DNA from: Haloarcula sp. DT43
GTDB taxonomy: Archaea; Halobacteriota; Halobacteria; Halobacteriales; Haloarculaceae
Length of the DNA stretch: 64,000 bases
Direction: 5' to 3'
Assembly (NCBI RefSeq): GCF_037078405.1
Contig: NZ_JAYMGZ010000006.1
Location: 1 to 64,000 of the forward strand
The position numbers and the translations under genes were made by a program. Positions 1 to 8,492 of this stretch are shown here, in pieces. The stretch's first letter is position 1, and every line of letters starts with the position of its first letter. Below the pieces are notes generated by a model that was given only the letters and a program-made list of their open reading frames with translations, had not been told where the DNA came from and did no database searches.

Positions 1-153
1 ACGCACGAACAGAAGTGTTCCTCGCGCTGTGTCTCCGACTCGTCATTGCCATCACCAACTACGAGCGAGGAAACGAACCGGGCTGTGAGAAACTATGAGA
101 TGGATTCTATGACACGCTCCACGTATCAATCTGCTGCTGGGTTGATTTATTCA

Positions 154-1263
154 TTACCTCTCACCATCATTCGATTCAGTACTTCCCGCGTTATCCCGAC
201 TGTCTGCCCTCAATTTGAGGTGAGAGATACTCCCCCTGTCAGCACACTCTGGACAAAGGGGATCTGTGGACTCAGTAATACCCTGAACCCCGACTGTGGA
301 ATCACAGCTTCGGCAGTACCAGCGTAACACGCCATAGTCTTCCGTGAGGTGGGGGAACTGCTGTGCCAGTGTAGGGGTGAGGTACTCGTCAGGATACCCT
401 TCTAGGTACTCAACGACTTTCTCAATGGGATAGCCACTGAACTCTTGGACAAAGCCTGAAGCTCCGTAGTCTTCTCCACTTGTTTCCCCCTTCCCACATC
501 GCTCTCGGTATTCACAGAACTTGCACTCCCAATCGTATTCTGGAACGGGGGGTGGAAGCTCCTCGTTGAGCCGATAATCTGTGTGATCTTTTGCCCACCT
601 GATAACCGTGTCTTCCCAAAACTGCTCGTCGAATTTGACGTGGAAAAACCTCGTTTCCAGCGAATCTCTCCCTCCGTAGATGAGCACGCCTTGGGTCAGC
701 TTGATTTCATATTTTTCCGATAAACCGTATAGATAGGCGTGTAATTGGGCCTTATGATGGCGACTTGGAGACGAGAGATTCGCTACCGAGGACTTTGTCT
801 TGATCTCAGTCGGCAGTACGGGGGTTGCGTCTCGGTCGACTATTACGGGGTCGGTAGCACCCTTGATCCGTAGTTTACCCCCCTCTGTTTCGACTACGAA
901 ATCCACCCAGATACTGTTTTGTACGTACGCATTCCGGTCGGTTACCCATCGCTCTAAGAAAGGGAAGACGATGTCCTCCTCGAATCGGGTGCCAAACCAG
1001 TAAATACCGGAGGGTTCTGAGTTTTCCTCTGGCGCATTGTGCTGGCGATAGAACATCTTGCGGTGGCACTGTACGAGCTGACTGGGACTGTGGCGTTCAG
1101 GATTCGAGACATGACCATTCTCATTGAAAAACGGCGTCCCGTTCTCAATGTTCTGTCTGTACTGCCGTTCTCGATACCAGTCTCGAAACTGCTCAGCAGA
1201 CAATTTCTCTTTCAATTCGACTGCACCAGTTTCGACATCAGACGGGTGTAATTCGGTAGCCAT
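154..1263 (-). CDS. Cas4-like PD-(D/E)XK exonuclease, stand-alone
   Basis: A protein of about 369 aa with the layout of Cas4/RecB-like 5'-3' DNA exonucleases. Visible are a nuclease core with D138 in GATDP, E153 and K155 in PTEIK, and the QLHAY segment at 173-177. A probable [4Fe-4S] cysteine set follows the Cas4 pattern: C66 in QCHRKMFY, then C247, C250 and C256 in CKFCEYRERC. A C-terminal extension with CRSC and CPEC looks like an added zinc finger. ATG at 1263 was chosen because the upstream in-frame ATGs at 1308 and 1305 only add a non-conserved leader. No cas1, cas2 or interference genes lie beside it, so this is a solitary Cas4-like gene of the kind found in archaeal mobile DNA and defence islands. 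Role in DNA-end processing is inferred. Confidence 0.75.
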   Translation of the reverse strand: MATELHPSDVETGAVELKEKLSAEQFRDWYRERQYRQNIENGTPFFNENGHVSNPERHSPSQLVQCHRKMFYRQHNAPEENSEPSGIYWFGTRFEEDIVFPFLERWVTDRNAYVQNSIWVDFVVETEGGKLRIKGATDPVIVDRDATPVLPTEIKTKSSVANLSSPSRHHKAQLHAYLYGLSEKYEIKLTQGVLIYGGRDSLETRFFHVKFDEQFWEDTVIRWAKDHTDYRLNEELPPPVPEYDWECKFCEYRERCGKGETSGEDYGASGFVQEFSGYPIEKVVEYLEGYPDEYLTPTLAQQFPHLTEDYGVLRWYCRSCDSTVGVQGITESTDPLCPECADRGSISHLKLRADSRDNAGSTESNDGER

Positions 1264-1343
1264 AATTGCGACGGGCAGGTTTCGCCCGCCAATCACCATG
1301 GTCATCAACGCGATTCTGATACTTGCTCAATTACCGATTGCGC

Positions 1344-1733
1344 TCATGTGCCGCTCTCGGACTCGCCGTTGCGTATCAATGCCGACACGAGTTCCACGGT
1401 CGAGATATTGGTATCGAGAAGGAGGGCAGCAAGTTCGAAATAGTTGCCTCGGGAGACCATCTGGCGCTTGGGGTCATAGATGACAATACTGGCAGCATCA
1501 AGTGTCGGTAAATGAGTCTGCGAAAGGGCGTTGTACGCATTTCGATATGGTTCACCCGTCGCGTGTGTCTCTCGAACTCCCATTTCTTCGCTGGTGATTT
1601 TTCGCGCCAACTCCCTTGTGCTGAGTACGTTACTGTTTCTCTTCTCTATGATTTGAATCACGAGGCGGCGACGCTTTGTCCGCAGAGCATGGTACAGTGT
1701 AGACAAAAGTGTCTCCAATTCTTCCGAAGTCAC
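1344..1733 (-). CDS. winged-helix protein, DUF7344-like
   Basis: Codes for 129 aa with the pattern of the haloarchaeal DUF7344 winged-helix proteins: an N-terminal helix ending in LRTKRRRLVIQII, then a LSTRELARKI recognition-helix-like stretch, a VRETHATG turn and a hydrophobic C-terminal half with IVIYDPK. It lies just upstream of the Cas4-like gene on the same strand with a gap of 80 bases between the reading frames, so the two may share a transcript. No ligand-binding domain is present. A DNA-binding regulatory role is inferred from fold only; the family name is a recollection of the sequence pattern. Confidence 0.55.
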   Translation of the reverse strand: MTSEELETLLSTLYHALRTKRRRLVIQIIEKRNSNVLSTRELARKITSEEMGVRETHATGEPYRNAYNALSQTHLPTLDAASIVIYDPKRQMVSRGNYFELAALLLDTNISTVELVSALIRNGESESGT

Positions 1734-1911
1734 GATATATCCTCACGAAAATCCTGTATCCGGCTGCCGAACTTGGATTGGGCGGCGATTGTATTCATAC
1801 TGAAAGAATGAGTTGTAAACACAAAAATCTAGGTCTACAATAACTATATTCTATGTCCACAGATGGGTTTTCACACCCTGTTAGGATAGATTTCTGCGTA
1901 GTCGTGTGAGA

Positions 1912-2160
1912 ATGCGACCACGCGTAGATTGGATGACGCAAGGCGACGAACGTATCATGGAGTTTCTGTACGAGAAGGATATCGTGGCGTCACCGTCGGT
2001 TATCGCTGCAAACATCGATTATACGAACGAATATATCTCTCGACGATGTCGGGTACTCGCTGAGGCAGAACTCTTGCAGCGAATAGACGCTTCCAATTAC
2101 CGGCTGACTGACTTTGGCGAGCAGTTCCTCAGCGGTGAGCTCTCATCTGAAGATCTATAG
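1912..2160 (+). CDS. small winged-helix regulator, phage PhiH1 repressor-like
   Basis: An 82-residue protein that is essentially one winged-helix domain. It starts with VDWMTQGDERIMEFL, continues with a helix-turn-helix around SPSVIAANIDYTNEYIS and ends in the wing-like YRLTDFGEQFL. This pattern is characteristic of haloarchaeal proteins related to the Halobacterium phage PhiH1 repressor. The start could be GTG 1906, ATG 1912 or ATG 1933; 1912 is taken. It is the only rightward gene before drmMI and is transcribed divergently from the preceding pair. Such small repressors often accompany proviruses and mobile elements, consistent with the accessory character of this half of the window. Confidence 0.65.
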   Translation: MRPRVDWMTQGDERIMEFLYEKDIVASPSVIAANIDYTNEYISRRCRVLAEAELLQRIDASNYRLTDFGEQFLSGELSSEDL

Positions 2161-2351
2161 GGACCTACATTTATTGGATGGAACCTGCCGTTTAAGCTGT
2201 TCCAATGCTTGATTATAGTGGCTCCACCGCTCACTTGGTCAAGATTAGCGAGATAATCACGACCACTACATAGCCACTATCTTAGACTCAATAACACAAA
2301 GTGAAATTAAACTAAATCAGAATTCGGGGTTGTCCAGTGACATCAAATGGT
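2161..2351. other. intergenic spacer, convergent
   Basis: About 190 AT-rich bases between the convergent small repressor gene and the HhH-methyltransferase gene. I see no open reading frame of note and no clear hairpin. Confidence 0.5.
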
Positions 2352-4595
2352 TCAGTCATCGGACGATATCTTCATATCACGTTCTTGCTTGATTTGAGTG
2401 GCAATATTATTACATTTGTCAGCAAGTATGACCCGTAACGCGCTTCCAATCGATTCCCCTGCTACGGGTGGGACTGCGTTTCCAATCTGTCGGAACCAGC
2501 TGGTGAACGACCCGAGGAAGATATAGTCATCTGGGAACGACTGTAATCTCGCAGCCTCTCGCGGAGTGATTCCTCGGTTTCGCCTTGGATCGTCACGTTC
2601 TGGGTCTGGACAAGCGTGTTCGTAGTAGTCTGGGAGCACGAACCCGTTCGCATCTTTTGCGAGGTGAGCGACTATTGTGGGGGAAGGTTTCGACCATTCG
2701 AGCTTCCGGTATTTGTCTCGAAAACGAGGGTTATCGGCTGTTCCAACGTCATACTCGATATACTCAGCATACTCACCATCGGAATCATACTTGACATCCC
2801 ATCCAGTATCGCCAGGCTGTAGGCCTTCTTCGAACAGGATTCTATCTTTTTCCATGGGGTGTTCCCGCGCCCGGTGGTTGAAGCAGAGCTCGGTTCCCTC
2901 ATGTAGTCCGTTCTGTTTCACGTACTGGCTTTTGGGCCCTCGTCCAGTTTCTGTCATCACCCGTCCGCCCTCCCCACGACGTAAGCGAGGAAGTCCAGAC
3001 AATCCTTGTTTGATATTACGTTCGCAATCAGCTCCGCTGAGATTATCCAACAGGTCCCCAACCTCGTTTTCGCTTACTACGATGTCATTCCGAATCCCGA
3101 CGAGTAGAACACGTTCCCGTTTCTGCGGGATTCCGAGCTCAGTCATGTCCTGCAGACGGAATCCAACTTGATACCCTTCTCCGCTCTCACCGAGAGCTTC
3201 CAAGTCCTCAATTATCCAGTCGATGACGCGTACATCTGTATCACCGACTTTGTTGACCATCCCCTCCACGTTCTCCATCACAATGGCCTTCGGCCGGAGC
3301 TCATCGACGGCTTCGACGTACTTTGTGTACAGACTGGTCCGGTCGTCATCAAGTACGCTGTATTCATCGTCTTTCGCTCGACGGGACCGGTAGCCTGCCT
3401 GTGAGAGTGATTGGCAAGGTGGTCCACCTACAATGATATCAGGGTCAGGCGCGACTTCCTGGATTTCCGCAGACATGTCGATTTCTCTCACGTCGCCACA
3501 GACCACGTTCTGATGGGGGATCTCAGGATGGTTTAGACGGTAGGTCGCAACTGCATCGGGTTCGATATCGATTGCCCAGCGGACATCATACCCCGCTTGA
3601 GAGAGACCATGCGACAGCCCCCCTGCTCCGGCGAACAAATCAACCACAGCAGGTCCTTCACGCTCTTTTCGCTGTTGCTTAAGTCGATACGTCAACAGGA
3701 ATTTCCGAATTTCACAGTCTTCACGGCAGGTATCGCCATCCGCATTGACAGCATGGGTTGCGAGCGCACGGTACAGAATTGGAACATGGCGGTCAATCAA
3801 CTCCTCTTCTAGGTCCGTGTGGCGCCCGGTTGATTCTACTGAAGAAGCGGGATCAAGCAAACCGAGGGAAACCAGTAGCTCGTCAATCTGTGGGTCTGCG
3901 GGCCACACAGGTTTGTCAAATGCGACTTGGAGGAGCCACCAAGCGTCCTGCTCCTCAATTCCCGGAATGGTTCGTAAAAATGTAATGTAAGTAGAATACT
4001 GGACTCGTGAGAAATCACAGAGCGTAGTGCCCTCTGTATAGTGTGTCTCGCTAACGGCTTCAAGTAGTGACTGCAAGCAATCTATTCGTTCCGCGCTTAC
4101 CCCCTTTCGAGGGCTTGCAGCACGGACTGCCTCGTGCAGATCTTCTCGACCCAGAGCTTCGATATTTTCCCAGCTTTCATGGTCTCTGCGGAGGTTTGCC
4201 ACTGTCTTTCTTGGAATCTGGTCGAAGAATCTTTTTGCAGGAGATTCAGTCTGTTTTCCAAGGACTACAGCAGCAACGGTATCAAGTGGGTCATCGCTTT
4301 TAATGAGTGGATCGCCACATGGACACTCCCCTCCGAGATCGCTGCTCTCCCTCTGAATAGCGTGGTACCGACATCCGTCCACACTTTTTGACTGGTTTCG
4401 AGCTATATTCTCAGGGGTAGCACGCGGACAGCCAGCAGGGGGCTGCTGATGACGCCGAATATGTTCTGCAGTGAGCGTGTCTATGAGGAAATCAATATTA
4501 TCCAGAAGTAACTGTCTATGCAATGTCCGTTCAGATTCTGGAGCAGAGCGCACCTGCTCAAATGAAGAACCGCAAGAGGCGGCCGGTCCAGACAT
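2352..4595 (-). CDS. C5-cytosine DNA methyltransferase with N-terminal HhH-GPD glycosylase-like domain
   Basis: A 747-residue fusion. The C-terminal part (from about residue 315) is a complete m5C methyltransferase: DLFAGAGG SAM motif near 320, catalytic Cys394 in GGPPCQS, ENVEGM, PQKRERV and the closing GNAVPP motif. Residues about 101-304 match the endonuclease III/HhH-GPD fold: DPLDTVAAVVLGKQT, the hairpin IPGIEEQDAW (210-219), then PADPQIDELLVSLGLL with the expected catalytic Asp at 234. The Lys that follows the hairpin in bifunctional glycosylases (GRKTA) is replaced by EEQDA. Start at 4595 is preferred because a TTTAAAT box lies about 26 nt upstream, suggesting a leaderless mRNA; ATG 4637 and GTG 4658 are alternatives. 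Expected to methylate host DNA as part of the island; what the glycosylase-like domain does is unknown. Confidence 0.85.
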   Translation of the reverse strand: MSGPAASCGSSFEQVRSAPESERTLHRQLLLDNIDFLIDTLTAEHIRRHQQPPAGCPRATPENIARNQSKSVDGCRYHAIQRESSDLGGECPCGDPLIKSDDPLDTVAAVVLGKQTESPAKRFFDQIPRKTVANLRRDHESWENIEALGREDLHEAVRAASPRKGVSAERIDCLQSLLEAVSETHYTEGTTLCDFSRVQYSTYITFLRTIPGIEEQDAWWLLQVAFDKPVWPADPQIDELLVSLGLLDPASSVESTGRHTDLEEELIDRHVPILYRALATHAVNADGDTCREDCEIRKFLLTYRLKQQRKEREGPAVVDLFAGAGGLSHGLSQAGYDVRWAIDIEPDAVATYRLNHPEIPHQNVVCGDVREIDMSAEIQEVAPDPDIIVGGPPCQSLSQAGYRSRRAKDDEYSVLDDDRTSLYTKYVEAVDELRPKAIVMENVEGMVNKVGDTDVRVIDWIIEDLEALGESGEGYQVGFRLQDMTELGIPQKRERVLLVGIRNDIVVSENEVGDLLDNLSGADCERNIKQGLSGLPRLRRGEGGRVMTETGRGPKSQYVKQNGLHEGTELCFNHRAREHPMEKDRILFEEGLQPGDTGWDVKYDSDGEYAEYIEYDVGTADNPRFRDKYRKLEWSKPSPTIVAHLAKDANGFVLPDYYEHACPDPERDDPRRNRGITPREAARLQSFPDDYIFLGSFTSWFRQIGNAVPPVAGESIGSALRVILADKCNNIATQIKQERDMKISSDD

Positions 4596-4960
4596 AGGAA
4601 CCTTTTCTACACGATATGATTTAAATCTCCTGGTCATACAAGCCGCGAAATTTTTCACTTGGTCATAATCTCGGCCGTGAGCAACTGATACTACCTCCCT
4701 TAGAATTACGACACAGAAATTAGCTCAGTGACCGGTTCTCTATTACTGAGGCTGCCCTCAGTGTAATTAATGACAGCCGCTGACTGATTGTCTCAACTGA
4801 GCCATGGCTCCAATTTGCACCTATTTCAAAGAGAACGGCTCCGTTGGAACCTTCAGAAGTTGATAGAAATAGCTTACTCAATATAGAGGGTGGATTCAGC
4901 AAGCCCCATGGTTCACTTCACAGTCTCGCTGAGAGAGCAATCATGAATTTAGTCCGCGAA
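4596..4960. other. intergenic region upstream of HhH-methyltransferase gene
   Basis: About 365 AT-rich bases without a credible gene. A leftward frame of 60 codons at 4720-4902 has no recognisable features. Near 4620 a TTTAAAT element is placed correctly to be the TATA box of the leftward methyltransferase gene. The only other structure is the short hairpin at 4745-4762. Confidence 0.5.
4745..4762. terminator. short perfect hairpin between two leftward genes
   Basis: ACTGAGG, a 4-base loop, then CCTCAGT: seven perfectly paired bases. It sits downstream of the small PD-(D/E)XK nuclease gene and upstream of the methyltransferase gene, both read leftward. It could mark a transcript end or be an operator; there is no strong T-run to decide. 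Confidence 0.3.
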
Positions 4961-5371
4961 TCATACTCTCTGTGTTGCCTCGGAAAACAGATAGTCACTA
5001 ATGTGATTAGCACTCTGTCGGTTATAATCAGATCCCATTTTCTCTAAGTCCGTGTAGGTAACGCGCTGCCGCTTTCCACTCGCCTCATCAACCGGAATAA
5101 AAAATGTAGCAACCTCAGCTTCCGAATAGCCAGCCAACAAATCAACATCTTTTGTCTCGTAGCGATTGGCGTCAGCTTGGATGTAATACCGGTTCCCCTG
5201 CTCCTGTTTTGCTGTTTTAACCTGAATCTTGAATAGAGTGCCATCCTTGTCGACGATGAGATCGTACGGATGGTTGTGACCAAAGGGGAAAGACACACCG
5301 TACCCTTGCATCATCAGCTCCGAGGCGACGGCTAATTCGGATTTCTCTCCTTGACGGGGGCTGTTGTTCAT
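4961..5371 (-). CDS. small PD-(D/E)XK endonuclease-fold protein
   Basis: Codes for 136 aa resembling the short PD-(D/E)XK proteins related to archaeal Holliday-junction-resolvase-like and intron-encoded nucleases (PDDEXK_5 type). It opens with QGEKSELAVASELMMQGYGV, then HPYDLIV with Asp37, and the IQVKT strand with Gln50 and Lys52 as the active-site triad. The Glu usually seen before the lysine is Gln, a variant known in this fold. ATG 5371 was chosen over 5386 since MNNSPRQGEKS matches the family beginning. It lies downstream of drmC in the same direction with a gap of about 170 bases and may belong to the same defence set. Substrate unknown. Confidence 0.65.
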   Translation of the reverse strand: MNNSPRQGEKSELAVASELMMQGYGVSFPFGHNHPYDLIVDKDGTLFKIQVKTAKQEQGNRYYIQADANRYETKDVDLLAGYSEAEVATFFIPVDEASGKRQRVTYTDLEKMGSDYNRQSANHISDYLFSEATQRV

Positions 5372-5544
5372 GATGCAAGTCTCCACTATTATGCAATAAA
5401 CGTGATCGTAATCGGCAATCTCGGAATTAGCTAGATCTGACTTCGGAGCTGACCGAATCCAAGGATCGATTCGCGCTGTGTATTCACCACGACCTAAATA
5501 AACTGTTACAACTCGAGGGTCTCAACGAAGTCAAAAAACAGAAC

Positions 5545-6486
5545 TTAGTCTAATAGAGATACCGTTGTCGCAGCCTCTGAGTTGCGCAGAAATCTCACAA
5601 GGTCTACGAACCCCTCCACGGGTGGTCCTTCAAGGAGGACGCCAGTCTCAAGATAGTGCTCAAACCCGTAGTCCGTCACATTGGCACTCCCCACGTATGC
5701 TGATCTCTCATCGAATAACATAATTTTGGCATGCAGAGTAAACTCAGGAGTGGCCCCATCTTGCCGACGCTGTGCTGACGGTGTCTCGGCATTCCAGCGG
5801 GTATAGTCTACGCAGGTAAGAAGCGAAAGGTCAATACCACGCTCGTCAGCCCGTTTTGCAAACGACTTCAGCACTGAGTAATTGTACGACTCTGTGTCAG
5901 TGAGATACCGAGAAATTATGCGGACCTCCACGTCCCGGTCCATGGCCGCAAATAGCACTTCTTCGAGATGAGCGAATCCATCTTTTTCGAAGAATGGTGC
6001 GACCAGAGTAATTGAGGATTCACTTCTTTTGACCTGCCGTGTGAGGGTCGGCATCAACCATGCCATTCCGAACGATGTCGGGCTCACGTCCTCGAAGGCA
6101 GGGTCAGAAGGAAACGTCACCAGCGGTGTTGCCTCTGTCGCTGGCGGTTGACGTGCCTCGTATGCATTGACGCTACGCGAAGCATGTCGGGCTCTCTCGA
6201 ACACTCCCCGGCACTCTTCTACGTTGACCCGGTAGGCGCTATCTTCAACGCTCGTTCTGAACGACTCACGAGTGATTGCGTCAGTCTGTGAGAGCTGTCG
6301 AAACACGTCAGTGGATGCTGCAACAGAGACATCGGTTTCGCTTGCAATTTGCTCGGGAGTCACCAGTTCATCACGTCCACCGGACAGAACTAACAGGCCC
6401 TCGAGCTGGGAGAGGAGCTGCTCATCCCGATCAACGTACTCCGCTACAGCGAGGGGCATCCACGTCGATTCAGATTCGTCGTTCAT
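5545..6486 (-). CDS. drmC: DISARM protein DrmC, phospholipase D-like
   Basis: Codes for 313 aa with a C-terminal PLD-family catalytic motif: H252 and K254 in LHAKIMLFDE followed by GSAN at 266-269. A second, weaker half of the fold lies around SSITLVAPFFEKDG. The N-terminal 110 residues look like a winged helix (TPEQIASETDVS...). DrmC is the PLD-like member of DISARM; its biochemical role is not settled and it is reported as dispensable in some systems. The gene follows drmB by 45 bases on the same strand, which fixes the identification by context. Longer than many DrmC proteins because of the added winged-helix-like head. Confidence 0.85.
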   Translation of the reverse strand: MNDESESTWMPLAVAEYVDRDEQLLSQLEGLLVLSGGRDELVTPEQIASETDVSVAASTDVFRQLSQTDAITRESFRTSVEDSAYRVNVEECRGVFERARHASRSVNAYEARQPPATEATPLVTFPSDPAFEDVSPTSFGMAWLMPTLTRQVKRSESSITLVAPFFEKDGFAHLEEVLFAAMDRDVEVRIISRYLTDTESYNYSVLKSFAKRADERGIDLSLLTCVDYTRWNAETPSAQRRQDGATPEFTLHAKIMLFDERSAYVGSANVTDYGFEHYLETGVLLEGPPVEGFVDLVRFLRNSEAATTVSLLD

Positions 6487-6531
6487 ATGAATTGTATATA
6501 ATTCGGTAGTCAGTACACGCCAGGGAGCCGA

Positions 6532-8490
6532 TTACAGTGTCCAGTATCCCGCGATGTCCATGTCAGTGTTCGGCCGACTGCCGAAGAGGAAGTCCCGGGA
6601 CAGAACCTGGTTGAAGTACGAACAGCTGATCTCACTCACGTGCAGGCAGGAGAGACACGCTCCGCCACGCTGTGAGCAGACCGGGTCGTACACACACTCG
6701 TTTCCGTGAATCTCTGCCTGACCGAGGAGGTTATCCAGTTGCTGTTCGACCATCGTGTGCATCCCGCCAATATTGAACTCCTCCCGGTTGTTCGCGTAGA
6801 TGACGACAGAGAGCGCGCGCGGGAAGAGGAACTCACTGAGGTTCGTACGGTCGAACCCACTGATAGTGCTGGCCTGCTTTAGCAGGATATGACTCAGCGT
6901 GTGGACTAGCTGGAACACGTGTTCTGTGACCTGTTCCTCGACCGACTCGTCGAGATCCGTCTGGAACTTGCCATACCGTTCGACCGGCGCGAGGTGATTA
7001 AGCAGAAATGCCCACTGCTCTTCGGTGGAGAGTGACTCGATCTCGCTCCGGGCGTGTTCGAGCGCGGCGTCATCGCGGCTGTTGATCTCCGGGAGCACGA
7101 TATCTCCGTTTACGGCGTCCGGATCACTCGTCCCCGGAATGTTGAGCGCGACCCACAACAGGACCTGTGCGGGGTCGAGGTCGAACTGAACCGCCTCCGT
7201 TTCAGACGTATCGACGAATATTGGCGTTCCGTCCCCGTCACTCGCGCTCTGTGAGAACGCGTTGATCTGTGCTTCCCCTTCTTCACGACTACCACGAGTG
7301 TACCCGTACACGAACGTCTGCACGGGGAAGTCTTCGATGACGCGAACGTCATCGAATCCGAGGGCCTCCAGGTCGTCGTGGTAGCTGTTGATGCGGTCTG
7401 CTTTGTCGGTGAAGCCACGGTCTCGAGCGTTCGTCTCGAGTTCGCCTAGTGTATCCGTCGTGAGCGACTCGCGGCTGAGAACGTACTGGAGAACCTCGTC
7501 ACCGGCTTCGGTGAGCTCAGAGGTCTCTCCGTCTGCATCCAGCGCGAGTGTCTCGTCGAGGCGCTCGAGGATGGTCTTGCTCTCCAGCGACCCTTGCTCG
7601 CGTAGATACTCACGCGCCTCGTCGAGCGTATTTATATCGTCGTGCGTTGTGTAGATTTCCACCACCTTCTCGTCGTCTACCTCCACCTCACCAGTTCGCT
7701 GATGCAGGCTAACGTCTTGGAGTGACGCCGCATCGGACAGTCCGAACAGCTTTGCGATTGCTCTTTTCGCGCCGTCCTCAGAGTTCCGGAGATGCCCGAT
7801 GCCTGCGGTGTGCAGGTTCACCGTTGAGAGATAATGTGGGTAGAAGACACTCCCGGCCCGATGGACTGTCGTGTACATTCCATCGTTTTCCTCTGCTTCG
7901 GGAGCACTGTACTCACAGTTGCAGTTCTGATAGTTCCGCATGGGCGTATCCCACCCGCAGTTACCGACTTCACAGCTCCAGTGGAAGTTCCGAACACGCT
8001 GACTGTTGCGGCGGTTGAGTATGACGTGCTGGTCTCCGTGGTTTGGGCACTTTTGTGGGTAGAGACGGCGAATCTCTCCGCAGGTGTGAACGCTTACAAA
8101 CTGGTACTGTTCGAGGTTGCCGTCACAACCGGATCGGTCACAGGTGAGATCCGGATTGTTGTTCTTGACTTCGTCCGCGGTGTAGTACCCGTGTGCCTTG
8201 TCGCACTTCTGGCACTCGTAGGTAGTGGGGAAGGGCTCGGCCCGAACAGCCTCTGGCACGCCGAAGTGGTAGTGGTCGGTATTGTTCGAGACGAAACCGT
8301 TCTGTCCCCCATCCCAGTTTCGGACGCGTGCGAGGACGCGACCGAGTATGTAGTCCTTGCTGACGGTACCACTCGCGTCGTTCGTTTCGAGCCGCGTGGT
8401 CTTCCAGATGCCGCGCTGCCCGCTGTAGTCGAACGTGTTCTCGGGCAGGAACTGGTAGAGTACCTGCGACTTGCTACGTTCCATTGACAT
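6532..8490 (-). CDS. drmB: DISARM protein DrmB, DUF1998 domain
   Basis: A 652-residue protein. The C-terminal third carries the DUF1998 cysteine cluster (CVYDPVC, GGACLSCLHV, ISCSYFNQVLSR). Near residues 95-165 there are further probable zinc ligands (CQKC, CDRSGCDGN, CGEIRRLYPQKCPNHG). DrmB works with the helicase DrmA as the DNA-binding core of DISARM that recognises and blocks incoming DNA. The start at 8490 lies just downstream of the drmA stop codon (TAA at 8495-8493), with only a couple of bases between them, so the two genes are almost certainly co-transcribed and translationally linked; the earlier in-frame start at 8535 would sit inside drmA. Confidence 0.9.
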   Translation of the reverse strand: MSMERSKSQVLYQFLPENTFDYSGQRGIWKTTRLETNDASGTVSKDYILGRVLARVRNWDGGQNGFVSNNTDHYHFGVPEAVRAEPFPTTYECQKCDKAHGYYTADEVKNNNPDLTCDRSGCDGNLEQYQFVSVHTCGEIRRLYPQKCPNHGDQHVILNRRNSQRVRNFHWSCEVGNCGWDTPMRNYQNCNCEYSAPEAEENDGMYTTVHRAGSVFYPHYLSTVNLHTAGIGHLRNSEDGAKRAIAKLFGLSDAASLQDVSLHQRTGEVEVDDEKVVEIYTTHDDINTLDEAREYLREQGSLESKTILERLDETLALDADGETSELTEAGDEVLQYVLSRESLTTDTLGELETNARDRGFTDKADRINSYHDDLEALGFDDVRVIEDFPVQTFVYGYTRGSREEGEAQINAFSQSASDGDGTPIFVDTSETEAVQFDLDPAQVLLWVALNIPGTSDPDAVNGDIVLPEINSRDDAALEHARSEIESLSTEEQWAFLLNHLAPVERYGKFQTDLDESVEEQVTEHVFQLVHTLSHILLKQASTISGFDRTNLSEFLFPRALSVVIYANNREEFNIGGMHTMVEQQLDNLLGQAEIHGNECVYDPVCSQRGGACLSCLHVSEISCSYFNQVLSRDFLFGSRPNTDMDIAGYWTL

Positions 8491-8492
8491 AG

